A DNA stretch of 64,000 bases from Selenomonadaceae bacterium (lineage in GTDB: Bacteria; Bacillota; Negativicutes; Selenomonadales; Selenomonadaceae), in contig JAFXTD010000011.1 of the NCBI GenBank assembly GCA_017535925.1, positions 1 through 64,000 of the forward strand, given 5' to 3'. The number at the start of each line of letters is the position of its first letter. The first letter of the stretch is position 1. Of this stretch, positions 6,241 through 14,711 are shown one piece after another. The position numbers and the translations under genes were made by a program. The notes below the pieces were generated by a model. That model was not told where the DNA came from, did no database searches, and saw only the letters and a program-made list of their open reading frames with translations.

Positions 6241-8315
6241 TATCTGAAATCGGCGGAAGAAATTATCGGCTCAAAGTCGGCGGGATTAAAATCATTGGGC
6301 GCATTGAAATTTTTTGCAAGAAGAAATTTTTTCCCTTCGAAGTCGGGCTTGCCGTCCTTGTCATTGAAAGTCGTGCGGCATTTCGGATAAGCACTGCAAC
6401 CCCAAAATTCGCCGTTCTTGCCGTTGCGTTTGATAAGGGCGGAGCCGCAAGTCGGACATTTGAAAACGCCTTCCGCTTCAGCAAAATGGGCAGTGGTCGC
6501 CGCCGCACACAAGTCGCTCGTGAATTTCACTTGACCCGCCAAAAAATCCTCAAGGGTGCCGTCACCCTCGCTCATCGAATGCAATTTGTCTTCCCAAATC
6601 GCCGTCGCGTCTGGATAAGTCATTTCGTCGGGCAGGGCGTCAATCAGCAGGTAAGCTCGCTCGGTCGGATAAAGATTTTTCTTGACGACCTTTAAAAATT
6701 CGCGCCTTATCAGGTCGTCGATAATCGCTGCCCGCGTCGCCTCCGTGCCGATTCCGTAAACGTCTTTGAGTTGCTTTTTGGCGTCGGGATTTTTAACGTA
6801 CTTGTGAATATTTTTCATGCCGTCCACCAAGCTCGACGAAGTAAATCTTACGGGAGGTTTCGTCACGCTTTTTTTGAGTTCGGATTTTTTGTGCGTGACC
6901 TCGTCGCCGGTTTCCATTTGCGGCAAAAGAGTTTCGCTCTCGTCTTCGGCTTTGGCTTTGGGCGCAACGTAAAATTCTCGCCAACCCGCTTGCTTGACGA
7001 CCTTGCCTCGCGCAGAAAAATTTTCGCCTTTGTATTCGACGGCAACAACGGTCTCGTCGTAGACATGCAACGGATAAAATTGCACGGCGTAATTTTTCGC
7101 AATGAGGTTGTAAACGTTGAACTCAACGGGCGGCAACGGCTCCGATAAAATTTTTTGCGTCGGGATAATCGCATGATGCGCCGAAATTTTTTTGTCGTTC
7201 CAAGCACGGCTTTTAATCGAGGCGTTCGCATGCGTCGCCAATTTTTTCAAAGGGTCGTTGATTGAGCCCGTGAGGTTCCGTAAAATTTTCTGCGCGTCTT
7301 TGAATTGAGTCGTCGGCAAAAATTCGCAATCGGAACGCGGATAAGTCGTCAACTTTTTTTCGTAGAGGCTCTGCGCGGCGTCGAGGACTTGTTGCGGCGT
7401 GTAGCCGAACGCTTTGCCCGCCGCCACCTGCAAACTTGACAACGAGAACGGCAACGGTTGAGATTCTTTTCTTTCCGTCGTCTTGTAAGAAGAAATTTTT
7501 CCTTTGAGCGGCGCGGTCGAAAATTTTTTTACAAGCTCCTCCGCGAAATTTTTATCGATAAGTCGTTCCTCGCTGTCGAAGGCTTTCAACTTCAACATTT
7601 TCTTTGACGGCTTGAATTGCGCCGAAAAAATTCCGTTGACATGGGCGAACGTCGCTCTGATTGTGAAAAAATCTGTCGGCTTGAAATTTTTTATCTCGCG
7701 CTCGCGGCGAACGACCAAGGCAAGCGTCGGCGTCTTTACTCTGCCAATCGGCAAAACCAAATCGCGGTGACCAAGCCTCCTCGCTGCCAAAGTGTAAGCT
7801 CGTGAAAGATTCATGCCGATAAGCCAATCTGCGCGGCTCCTCGCGAGGGCTGACTGCTTGAGATTAAAAAAATCGGCGTTATCGCGCAGGTCGTCATTGG
7901 CGCGGAGGATACTTGTTTCGTCGAGGGCATTGAGCAAAATTCTCTTGACGGGCTTTTTGTTTCCTACGAAATCCAAAACCTCGTCGACAAGCAACTGACC
8001 TTCGCGGTCGGGGTCGCCGGCGTGGATAATTTCATCCGCCTCACTTATCAGCTCCTTGACGATTTGGAATTGCTGAACGGTTGACGGATTGACTTCCAGT
8101 TTCCAAGTTTTCGGGACAATCGGCAAGTCTTCCGCCCGCCAAATTTTATATTTCGGGTCGTAGGCATCCGGCTCAACTTGTTGCAAGACGTGACCGAAAA
8201 GCCAAGTCACAATTCCGCCCGAAGTTTTTATGAAGCCGTTGCCCTTCTGCGGATTCTTTAAGCAGGCGGCAAGTTCCCGCGCCATTGAGGGTTTTTCCGC
8301 AATGTAAAGTTTCAA
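6240..8315 (-). CDS. topB: DNA topoisomerase III
   Basis: A type IA topoisomerase of 691 residues. The TOPRIM domain begins MKLYIAEKPSMA and has DPDREGQ at 101-107. The active-site Tyr is Tyr325 in LTTYPRSDCEFLP. A C-terminal zinc ribbon reads CPTCGSALIKRNG with a following CSAYPKC. The enzyme relaxes and decatenates DNA through a 5'-phosphotyrosine link. The length and the single zinc ribbon match Firmicute TopB. It is transcribed leftward on its own; upstream is a terminator of the neighbouring gene. Confidence 0.95.
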   Translation of the reverse strand: MKLYIAEKPSMARELAACLKNPQKGNGFIKTSGGIVTWLFGHVLQQVEPDAYDPKYKIWRAEDLPIVPKTWKLEVNPSTVQQFQIVKELISEADEIIHAGDPDREGQLLVDEVLDFVGNKKPVKRILLNALDETSILRANDDLRDNADFFNLKQSALARSRADWLIGMNLSRAYTLAARRLGHRDLVLPIGRVKTPTLALVVRREREIKNFKPTDFFTIRATFAHVNGIFSAQFKPSKKMLKLKAFDSEERLIDKNFAEELVKKFSTAPLKGKISSYKTTERKESQPLPFSLSSLQVAAGKAFGYTPQQVLDAAQSLYEKKLTTYPRSDCEFLPTTQFKDAQKILRNLTGSINDPLKKLATHANASIKSRAWNDKKISAHHAIIPTQKILSEPLPPVEFNVYNLIAKNYAVQFYPLHVYDETVVAVEYKGENFSARGKVVKQAGWREFYVAPKAKAEDESETLLPQMETGDEVTHKKSELKKSVTKPPVRFTSSSLVDGMKNIHKYVKNPDAKKQLKDVYGIGTEATRAAIIDDLIRREFLKVVKKNLYPTERAYLLIDALPDEMTYPDATAIWEDKLHSMSEGDGTLEDFLAGQVKFTSDLCAAATTAHFAEAEGVFKCPTCGSALIKRNGKNGEFWGCSAYPKCRTTFNDKDGKPDFEGKKFLLAKNFNAPNDFNPADFEPIISSADFR

Positions 8316-8350
8316 ATCGATTCACCTCGCGCAGAATATTATTCGTCGAC

Positions 8351-8379
8351 AAAAAAAAATCCTGCCGCGTGACAGGATT
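8351..8379 (-). terminator. Terminator of the secreted repeat protein gene
   Basis: On the minus strand the stem AATCCTGTCACGCGGCAGGATT is followed by a run of T. Confidence 0.75.
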
Positions 8380-8397
8380 AAAATTGTTCGCGTCGAT

Positions 8398-8775
8398 TTA
8401 TCTTTTGAAATTATTATCGTCGGGAGGAGGCATAGGCTTTCCGTCTTTATCTTTGGGCGGTTCAGGTCGATTGGAATTGTCGCCGTCGGGTGGAGGCATT
8501 GGATTTCCGTCTTTATCTTTGGGCGGTTCAGGTCGATTGGAATTATCGCCGTCGGGAGGAGGCATGGGCTTTCCGTTTTCATCTTTGGGCGGTTCGGGTC
8601 GATTGGAATTGTCGCCGTCACGCATTTGCCCGAAGGTGTCCTTCGCCTTGCCGTATTTTTCTTTAGCTTCCTTCGCCTTGTCGAGAGAGGCGGCTTGAGT
8701 TTGTGCAACATCTGCCGCACCAAGACCGAAGATAAACGCGCCGATTAACAAGCCGCTCAAAATTTTTTTCTTCAT
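8398..8775 (-). CDS. Secreted Asp/Pro-rich repeat protein
   Basis: 125 residues. A signal peptide (KKKILSGLLIGAFIFGLG, cleavage near TQAA at 25-29) is followed by a short Lys/Ala helix (30-52). Three 22-residue repeats then run from 53 to 118, each with GDNSNRPEPPKD and a PMPPP end. The repeats differ at only a few positions. It should be exported and extended, with alternating acidic and proline-rich stretches. Such small proteins are common in Negativicutes genomes but have no assigned role. It has its own terminator and stands alone between topB and msbA. Confidence 0.65.
   Translation of the reverse strand: MKKKILSGLLIGAFIFGLGAADVAQTQAASLDKAKEAKEKYGKAKDTFGQMRDGDNSNRPEPPKDENGKPMPPPDGDNSNRPEPPKDKDGNPMPPPDGDNSNRPEPPKDKDGKPMPPPDDNNFKR
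8422..8619 (-). repeat. Three tandem 66-bp coding repeats
   Basis: These encode the three 22-residue units of the secreted protein. DNA identity between units is high, so copy number could vary between strains by recombination or slippage. Confidence 0.85.
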
Positions 8776-8842
8776 GTAAATCCACTTCCAAAAAATTTTT
8801 TCCGATTATATCACGCGGAAAAAGTTTTTCATTGGAAGCGGG

Positions 8843-10567
8843 TTAAAGTTTGCTGAACTGAATATTATAAAGATTGCTGTAGACGCCGCCGAGTTCCAAA
8901 AGTTCCTTGTGCGTGCCCGCCTCGCAAATTTTTCCTTTGTCAATGACGAAAATTTTATCCGCCGCAAAAATCGTGCTCAATCGGTGCGCGATAACAAAAC
9001 TTGTGCGCCCGACCATCAAATCATCCAACGCCGATTGAACAATTTTTTCGCTTTCGGTATCAAGAGCACTGGTTGCCTCGTCAAGAATCAAAATTTGAGG
9101 ATTCTTCAACATAGCTCTCGCAATCGCCATGCGTTGACGTTGACCGCCGCTCAAGTTCAAACCGCGTTCACCGATTTTTGTTTGATAGCCTTCGGGCAGG
9201 TCGCGAATAAATTTATCGGCATTGGCAGCCTTCGCCGCCGCGATAACTTCCTCGTCGGTGGCGTCCAATCTTCCGTAGCGAATATTTTCCATGACGGTCG
9301 TCGAGAAAAGCAAAGTCTCTTGCGGAACGATACCGATTTGCTCGCGCAGAGAATGAACAGTCACGTCGCGCAAGTCGTGCCCGTCAATTTCAATCGAACC
9401 TGCCGTCACGTCGTAAAATCGCGGAATCAAATTTGCAATCGTCGACTTGCCCGCGCCGCTCGGTCCTACGAAAGCTATCATTTGTCCCGGCAAAACTTCA
9501 AAGCTCACATCTTCAAGAGCATTGTGAATTCCGTCGTAGCTGAACGTCACGCCCTCGACTTTGACGCTGCCTTTGACCTTCGGCAAGTCAATCGCGTTCG
9601 GCTTATCGTTGACGGTTTCGGGCAAGTCAAGCACATCAAAAATTCTGTCGATAGCCGCCATTGCCTTTTGAAGCCTGCCGTAAATTCTTGAGAGACGCTT
9701 GACGGGATTGGCGAGGTTGACGGCGTAAGTCAGGAAGGCAACGAGCGCGCCCGCCGACATAATTCCGTTGACAACCTCGTAGCCGCCGAACCAAACAATC
9801 AACGTGACTGCAACCGCCGCCAAAAATTCTACGGTCGGTGTCAGCAAACTTGTCAGCTGAACATTTTTCATCGTTGCCTTGAAGTTCAATTCGTTCTCCA
9901 CTTTGAAGCGGTCAATTTCATAATCTTCGCGGACAAAAGATTTCACGACGCGGATTGACGAAATGCTTTCCTGCAACAGCGAAGTTATATCGGCGAGCTT
10001 TTCTTGAATCACCGTGCCCGTCGATTTTATTTTCTTGCCGAAAATCCTCATGGCAGTCCCGACGAGCGGCACCGTGATTAAAGTAAGCAGCGTCAACTTC
10101 CAATCGAGGTAGAGCATCATGCCGATTGAGCCGATTAAAATTGCGCCCTCCGTGAACATTTCAATCAAGTTATCGACGAGCGCGGATTGAATCGCTCCCA
10201 CGTCGTTCGTTAGGTAACTCATCGTTTCGCCGGTCTGGTGTTTGTCGAAGTAAGCCATAGGCATTCGCTGAAACTTTCGGAACATGACCTCGCGCACGTC
10301 GACGACGACACGTTGACCGATATACGACACGAGATAAGATTGCCCGTAGTAGAAAACTCCTCGAATCGCAAAAACCACGACGATACTCACCGAAATAAAA
10401 TTCAGCATCGCCATATCGCGTTCGGCAAGCACCTTGTCAATCATGTCTTTGATTATCCACGGCAAGTAGAGGTTCGCGCCCGACGCGCAGATTATGCAAA
10501 TTATCGCCAAGCCGAATGTTCCCAAGTACGGCTTGATATAAACCAAAAGTCGTCTGTAGTTTCTCAT
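8843..10567 (-). CDS. msbA: MsbA-type ABC transporter (lipid A export permease/ATPase)
   Basis: A 574-residue half transporter. An N-terminal six-helix membrane domain is followed by an ATPase domain with Walker A GPSGAGKST, signature LSGGQRQR and Walker B ILILDEATSALD. Placement two genes downstream of lpxB supports an MsbA role in flipping lipid A-core across the inner membrane. The sequence alone would also fit a multidrug exporter. The start is ATG at 10567, overlapping the stop of the upstream gene as ATGA; the longer frame starts inside that gene. Diderm Firmicutes carry msbA in this lpx context. Confidence 0.85.
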   Translation of the reverse strand: MRNYRRLLVYIKPYLGTFGLAIICIICASGANLYLPWIIKDMIDKVLAERDMAMLNFISVSIVVVFAIRGVFYYGQSYLVSYIGQRVVVDVREVMFRKFQRMPMAYFDKHQTGETMSYLTNDVGAIQSALVDNLIEMFTEGAILIGSIGMMLYLDWKLTLLTLITVPLVGTAMRIFGKKIKSTGTVIQEKLADITSLLQESISSIRVVKSFVREDYEIDRFKVENELNFKATMKNVQLTSLLTPTVEFLAAVAVTLIVWFGGYEVVNGIMSAGALVAFLTYAVNLANPVKRLSRIYGRLQKAMAAIDRIFDVLDLPETVNDKPNAIDLPKVKGSVKVEGVTFSYDGIHNALEDVSFEVLPGQMIAFVGPSGAGKSTIANLIPRFYDVTAGSIEIDGHDLRDVTVHSLREQIGIVPQETLLFSTTVMENIRYGRLDATDEEVIAAAKAANADKFIRDLPEGYQTKIGERGLNLSGGQRQRMAIARAMLKNPQILILDEATSALDTESEKIVQSALDDLMVGRTSFVIAHRLSTIFAADKIFVIDKGKICEAGTHKELLELGGVYSNLYNIQFSKL

Positions 10568-10797
10568 TTGGCAAAAAAAGGTTTCTCCCAATCGTCGGGA
10601 TAGCCGAAGTCTTTAGGATTAAGGTCACAAATTTCCAAACGAGTATGAATTGTATCCAAAACTTCCCAATAAGCAAGAGAACGACCTTTATTTATATCCG
10701 TTGGTTCAGCTTTTTCCTCGTCTATTGATTCGTAAGCATATTTCATTACGCTGCCGATTATGTATCGCACAGAATCTTTATCAATCGTTTCATTCAT
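10564..10797 (-). CDS. Small hypothetical protein between lpxB and msbA
   Basis: 77 residues, acidic, with no membrane segment (MNETIDKDSVRYIIGSVMKYAYES). It overlaps both its neighbours by the ATGA arrangement, so it is translationally coupled within the lpxB-msbA unit. I recognise no family. The mid part (SLAYWEVLDTIHTRLEICDL) looks helical. It may be an accessory or immunity-type protein that has entered the operon. Confidence 0.5.
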   Translation of the reverse strand: MNETIDKDSVRYIIGSVMKYAYESIDEEKAEPTDINKGRSLAYWEVLDTIHTRLEICDLNPKDFGYPDDWEKPFFAK

Positions 10798-11060
10798 AAT
10801 TTTTCTCCTCTCTTTTCAAGTTCATTGACGCGATTTTGAATTGATTCATTGAAATTTTTAATTTCGTGTAGCCAATGACCGATTCTTCCTGCTTGTTTGT
10901 CCGGTTCATCGTAAAAATCAGGATAGCTCGCCGACGGGTTGTTAATTTTAATTAAATGCTCTTCGATTCTCTTTTGAAAAGCACGAATACCTTTGCGAAG
11001 TTGAGCGGAAGTTTGATTCTGCAAATTTTTCTCCGCGAATAATTGTAAATCAAATTTCAA
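10794..11060 (-). CDS. Small hypothetical protein with a phage-like N-terminus
   Basis: 88 residues beginning MKFDLQLFAEKNL, a start common among phage structural and related proteins in Firmicutes. A Lys/Arg-rich helical region follows (LRKGIRAFQKRIEEHLIKI), then a conserved-looking HWLHEIKNFNESIQNRVNELE. It overlaps the lpxB stop by four bases and its own stop overlaps the next start. The function is unknown. Position in an lpx operon would suggest an envelope role; sequence style suggests a phage or toxin-associated origin. Confidence 0.5.
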   Translation of the reverse strand: MKFDLQLFAEKNLQNQTSAQLRKGIRAFQKRIEEHLIKINNPSASYPDFYDEPDKQAGRIGHWLHEIKNFNESIQNRVNELEKRGEKL

Positions 11061-12163
11061 GAGTTGTCACCTCCTGCCGTATCCAAGATTTTTTGAGCGA
11101 CCCTCGACGCCGCGCCGGGCTTTCCGAGTTTTGCGCAAGCCGCCTGCAATTTTTCGACGACTTGAATTTTGTTGCTCAAAAGCTTTGAGACTTCGGAGGA
11201 AATTTTTTCGGGCGTCACTTCGTCTTGAAGAAGTTCCGTCAAAATTTTTTCGCCAGCCAAAATGTTCGGCAAGCTGAAAAATTTTATGTCGACCAAAAGT
11301 TTTCCGATAAAAAAATTCAGCGGAGCCATCTTGTACAAAACGACGCAAGGCAAATTCAAAAGTGCCGCTTCCAAGACGACCGTGCCCGAAGTGGCGATTG
11401 CCGCGTCTGCGATTTGCATTAAGTCATATCGCCGCGCCGAGTTCACAAGTTTTATATCAAGCCCTGCCGTGTCGATTAATTGTTCGACGCCATCCGCAAC
11501 CGGCAGGAAAAATTTTTTGCCCGATAAAATTTTCGCGGCTTCAATCATGGGCGGCAAGAGCAATTTTATTTCTTGGCGACGCGAGCCCGGCATCAACAAA
11601 ATCACTTGCTCCGATTCTTTGACGCCGAAAAATTTTCGCGCCTCGACTTTCGACATTGACGGCTTGACGGTGTCGACGAGCGGATTGCCCAAGAAAAAAA
11701 TTTTCGCGCCCGCTTCTTCATAGACGGGAAGTTCAAACGGGAAAATCGCAACGAACACGTCAGCGATTGCCGCGCAGGATTTTGCACGACCTTTTCGCCA
11801 AGCCCAAGCCGACGGCGGGATATACGACAAAATTTTTACGCCGAGTTTTTTTGCGCGTTCGGCAAGTCGCCAGTTGAAATCGGGATAATCAATCAGCACG
11901 AGCAAATCGGGTTTTTCTTCGCGGATAATTTCCGTCAAGTCGTTGAGGAGTTTCAAAATCCTGCGCAAATTTTTTATGACTTCGACGACGCCCATGACGT
12001 TGTAAGCTTTGAAGTTGCGCACGAGTTTGACACCCGCCGCCTCCATCAAATTTCCGCCGAAGCCGATAAGCTCTGTCGAAGGAGAAATTTTTTTTATTTC
12101 GCGAGCCAAAGATGCGCCGTGAACATCGCCGGACGCCTCACCTGCCGAAAAAAATATTTTCAA
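11057..12163 (-). CDS. lpxB: Lipid-A-disaccharide synthase
   Basis: A 368-residue GT19 enzyme that joins UDP-diacylglucosamine and lipid X. Marks are KIFFSAGEASGDVHG at the N-terminus, IGFGG, PPSAWAWRKGRA and MPGSRRQEI. The start chosen is TTG at 12163, with GGAGG at the correct distance; an ORF reaching 12220 would add 19 residues that other LpxB proteins lack. Its presence shows the organism makes lipopolysaccharide. The next genes overlap it by four bases. Confidence 0.93.
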   Translation of the reverse strand: MKIFFSAGEASGDVHGASLAREIKKISPSTELIGFGGNLMEAAGVKLVRNFKAYNVMGVVEVIKNLRRILKLLNDLTEIIREEKPDLLVLIDYPDFNWRLAERAKKLGVKILSYIPPSAWAWRKGRAKSCAAIADVFVAIFPFELPVYEEAGAKIFFLGNPLVDTVKPSMSKVEARKFFGVKESEQVILLMPGSRRQEIKLLLPPMIEAAKILSGKKFFLPVADGVEQLIDTAGLDIKLVNSARRYDLMQIADAAIATSGTVVLEAALLNLPCVVLYKMAPLNFFIGKLLVDIKFFSLPNILAGEKILTELLQDEVTPEKISSEVSKLLSNKIQVVEKLQAACAKLGKPGAASRVAQKILDTAGGDNS

Positions 12164-12217
12164 AATTTCCGCCTCCTTCAGCGCGTCAATTATATTTCGC
12201 CGTTGAAATTTTATCAA

Positions 12218-12247
12218 CAAAAAAGCTCCCGACCGAAGCCGAGAGCC
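12218..12247 (-). terminator. Terminator closing the Ter island
   Basis: On the minus strand GCTCTCGGCTTCGGTCGGGAGC is followed by TTTTTTG. It lies 22 bases after the HEPN-TerD stop. Confidence 0.75.
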
Positions 12248-12268
12248 GTAAAAAAATTTCGCCGAAGT

Positions 12269-13426
12269 TTATACATTGACGCCGTAATTTCTGCCGAGAG
12301 CCGCCAAGCCGCCGCTCCAGCCCGCGCCGATTGCATTAAATTTCCATTCGCCCCTGTTGCGATAAATTTCGCCGACAACAACCGCCGTCTCAACCGAGAA
12401 ATCTTCGCCGAGGTCGTAGCGAATAATTTCTTTGCCGGTCATGTCGTCGACGACGCGGATATAAGCGTTGCTGACTTGCCCGAAAGTTTGGCGGCGCGCC
12501 TCTGCGTCGTAAATCGTGACGGTGAAGTCAATCTTGTCGACGTTGGAGGGAACTTTTTCGAGGTCAACTTTAATTTCTTCGTCGTCGCCTTCGCCCTCGC
12601 CGGTGAGGTTGTCGCCCATGTGTTCAACCGCGCCGCTCTTGTGCTTGAGGTTGTTGTAGAAGACAAAATCCTCGTCGGAATTGACTTTGCCGCTTGAGCC
12701 CAAAAGAAATGCCGCCGCGTCGAGGTCGAAGTCGTGCCCGCCGTCGTATTTGTTGACATCCCAACCGAGCCCGATTAAAAGTTTCTTCAAACCGGGATTG
12801 CCTTTCGTCAAGTCAACTTTCTGACCTTTTTGCAAACTGATAGCCATAGATGATCCTCTCCTCTTCTTGTTCTTGGTATTTGGCGGAAGTTTTTCCCGCG
12901 AGCCGGCGGCAGAAAAATTTCCGTTTCTTTTTATGTTTACAAGACTTGAGCCTCCGACATTGCTTTGAACTCTTTCGCGCAACATGTCCCGCAGCTTGTT
13001 GACGTTTTCGTCGTCGAGCTTTTCGCAAAGAAGCAACATGGTATCGAGTGCCCGCGTCGTATAACGTTCGTCAAAATTTTTCCAATGAGTGTGCGCCCAT
13101 TCGTTGCGAACATTCTTCAACTCTCTGACCCAATCCAGATATTTTCGCGGCTGTTTCTTGCCGAAAATGTTTCGCCAATGAATTTCAATCAAAAGCAAAC
13201 AGCGATGGATGTCAAGCGATTCGACAAGCTCCGCGTAGTCTCCGTTCGGCGGCAAATCTGTTTTCCGATAATCGTGCAGAACATTCAAGACGCCTTCAGT
13301 CCACCAGCTGTCTTTGCCGTAATTGTCGAAAAGCTCTTTGGCAACGTAGGGTGCCAATATCTCCCGCAAAGTCACATTCATTGCCCTGCCGACAAGTTCA
13401 TGATTCGACCAATAAGCAACGTCCAT
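12269..13426 (-). CDS. HEPN (Swt1-like)-TerD fusion protein
   Basis: 385 residues in one frame. Residues 1-155 resemble the Swt1-type HEPN domain. They carry the RNase-like motif R-x4-H in VRNEWAH (Arg107, His112). Residues 160-193 are a basic linker. Residues 194-385 are a complete TerD domain ([16 protein letters not shown], acidic ligand block [15 protein letters not shown], end GRNYGVNV). A strong internal ribosome site, AGGAGAGGA, precedes an ATG at 12847, so free TerD may also be made. TerD domains bind calcium. HEPN proteins usually cut or bind RNA. The gene starts three bases after the TerD-TerA gene. Whether this is a true fusion or two fused reading frames should be tested. Confidence 0.75.
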   Translation of the reverse strand: MDVAYWSNHELVGRAMNVTLREILAPYVAKELFDNYGKDSWWTEGVLNVLHDYRKTDLPPNGDYAELVESLDIHRCLLLIEIHWRNIFGKKQPRKYLDWVRELKNVRNEWAHTHWKNFDERYTTRALDTMLLLCEKLDDENVNKLRDMLRERVQSNVGGSSLVNIKRNGNFSAAGSREKLPPNTKNKKRRGSSMAISLQKGQKVDLTKGNPGLKKLLIGLGWDVNKYDGGHDFDLDAAAFLLGSSGKVNSDEDFVFYNNLKHKSGAVEHMGDNLTGEGEGDDEEIKVDLEKVPSNVDKIDFTVTIYDAEARRQTFGQVSNAYIRVVDDMTGKEIIRYDLGEDFSVETAVVVGEIYRNRGEWKFNAIGAGWSGGLAALGRNYGVNV

Positions 13427-13429
13427 TAT

Positions 13430-14659
13430 TCAATCCTTTCTGCCGACCGTCCAACGCAATCCCCAATCGAACGCACGATCCATTTGTTCCGAATCGTCAA
13501 AGAACTCAACGACTTTTTCGACGCTGAAAGTTCCTCCGACATTTTCAAGCAGAGCGATTGCGCAGGTGTGTTTGCGTGAGCCGTATTCATCCATGCGAAC
13601 GATAAGTTCGGGGCTGCCGGGACAATTCACCGTGACAACTCCTTTTGCCTCTTCCCAATTCGCCGCGCCTTCGTAGATAAAAGTGTAAATCAAAATCCTG
13701 CGAATCTTGTCAGCGTATTTGCCGTTGACGCGAATGGTTTCGCCCGCAGCAACCGCACCCGTCCTGTCGTCGCCGTCGAGGGCAATGTAAGGCGGATAAT
13801 TCAGTTCGCCGAAGTGATTGCCCAAAGCTTGAATCGCGCCGATATTTCCGTCCTTGAGTTCAAACAGACACGCGAGGTCGAGGTCAATGCCTTGACTTGT
13901 GAAACGGCTGAAGAAACCGCTTTTTTTCGGAGGCTGGCTCCAGTTGAGGTTGATGACGATTTCGCCGAGAGTGTTACCTTTCTTGACGAGGCTGACTTTC
14001 TGTCCCTTGCGAAGTTCAACTTTTTTCGGTTGCGGAGGTTCTTCGCGAGCTTGAGGCGGCGGCGGGATTTTTATTTTTTCACGGCTCTTGGTTGAGCGTT
14101 CGCGGCTTGTGTTAATTTTCGGCTTCGGAGGTTCGGGTGGCGGTTGAGGTTGCACGTCTTTGACCTCGATACCGAAATCATTACACAGGGCGGCAAGTCC
14201 TCCGCTGAAACCCGCGCCCTTTGCATTGAACTTCCAAGCACCTTTATAGCGATAGACTTCGCCCAGAACAATCGCCGTCTCAACCGAAAAATTTTCAAGC
14301 GGGAAAGTTGCAATTTCGCCGCGTGTCCCGAAAATTTTCAAGACCGCACCTTTAATCATGCTGAAGTTTTGTCGGCGTTTATCGGCTTCGTAAATCGTGG
14401 CAGTCAAAGAAATTTTTTCGACGTGGCGAGGAATTCTTGAAAGGTCAATGTCAATCGAGTCGTCGTCGTTGTGCGTGACGGCTCCGGAATTGTGGCGGGC
14501 GTTGCCGTAGAAAACAAAATCCTCGTCGCCGGCAACCTTGCCTCGTTCGTCCGTCAAAAAGGCCGCCGTGTCAATCTCAAGAGCACTGTCGGGGCGTTGA
14601 AATTTTATCGTCAAAAAGTTTTCGTTGAGCGGAATTTTTTGTCCCTTGCCAAGCTCCAT
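13430..14659 (-). CDS. TerD-TerA two-domain tellurium-resistance/stress protein
   Basis: 409 residues. An N-terminal TerD domain covers about 1-165 (MELGKGQKI, end ALCNDFGIEV). A proline/lysine linker runs 166-215. The C-terminal domain is TerA-like (VELRKGQKVSL, then a GDDRTGA block and GETIRVNGK). In the N-domain the usual EGEGDDE ligand run is shortened to HNDDDSIDI. The start is ATG at 14659 with GGGGGGTGAG upstream. TerD and TerA are cytoplasmic members of the Ter stress system linked to metal and phage resistance. It is followed immediately by the HEPN-TerD gene. Confidence 0.85.
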   Translation of the reverse strand: MELGKGQKIPLNENFLTIKFQRPDSALEIDTAAFLTDERGKVAGDEDFVFYGNARHNSGAVTHNDDDSIDIDLSRIPRHVEKISLTATIYEADKRRQNFSMIKGAVLKIFGTRGEIATFPLENFSVETAIVLGEVYRYKGAWKFNAKGAGFSGGLAALCNDFGIEVKDVQPQPPPEPPKPKINTSRERSTKSREKIKIPPPPQAREEPPQPKKVELRKGQKVSLVKKGNTLGEIVINLNWSQPPKKSGFFSRFTSQGIDLDLACLFELKDGNIGAIQALGNHFGELNYPPYIALDGDDRTGAVAAGETIRVNGKYADKIRRILIYTFIYEGAANWEEAKGVVTVNCPGSPELIVRMDEYGSRKHTCAIALLENVGGTFSVEKVVEFFDDSEQMDRAFDWGLRWTVGRKD

Positions 14660-14711
14660 CGTCTCACCCCCCAAAGAAATTTTTACACGCACATTTTATC
14701 AGAAAAGTTTA

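Noticed and set aside
12965..13579. 204-residue plus-strand frame opposite the HEPN-TerD gene
   Set aside because: It is antisense to two conserved genes and has no family features or good ribosome site.
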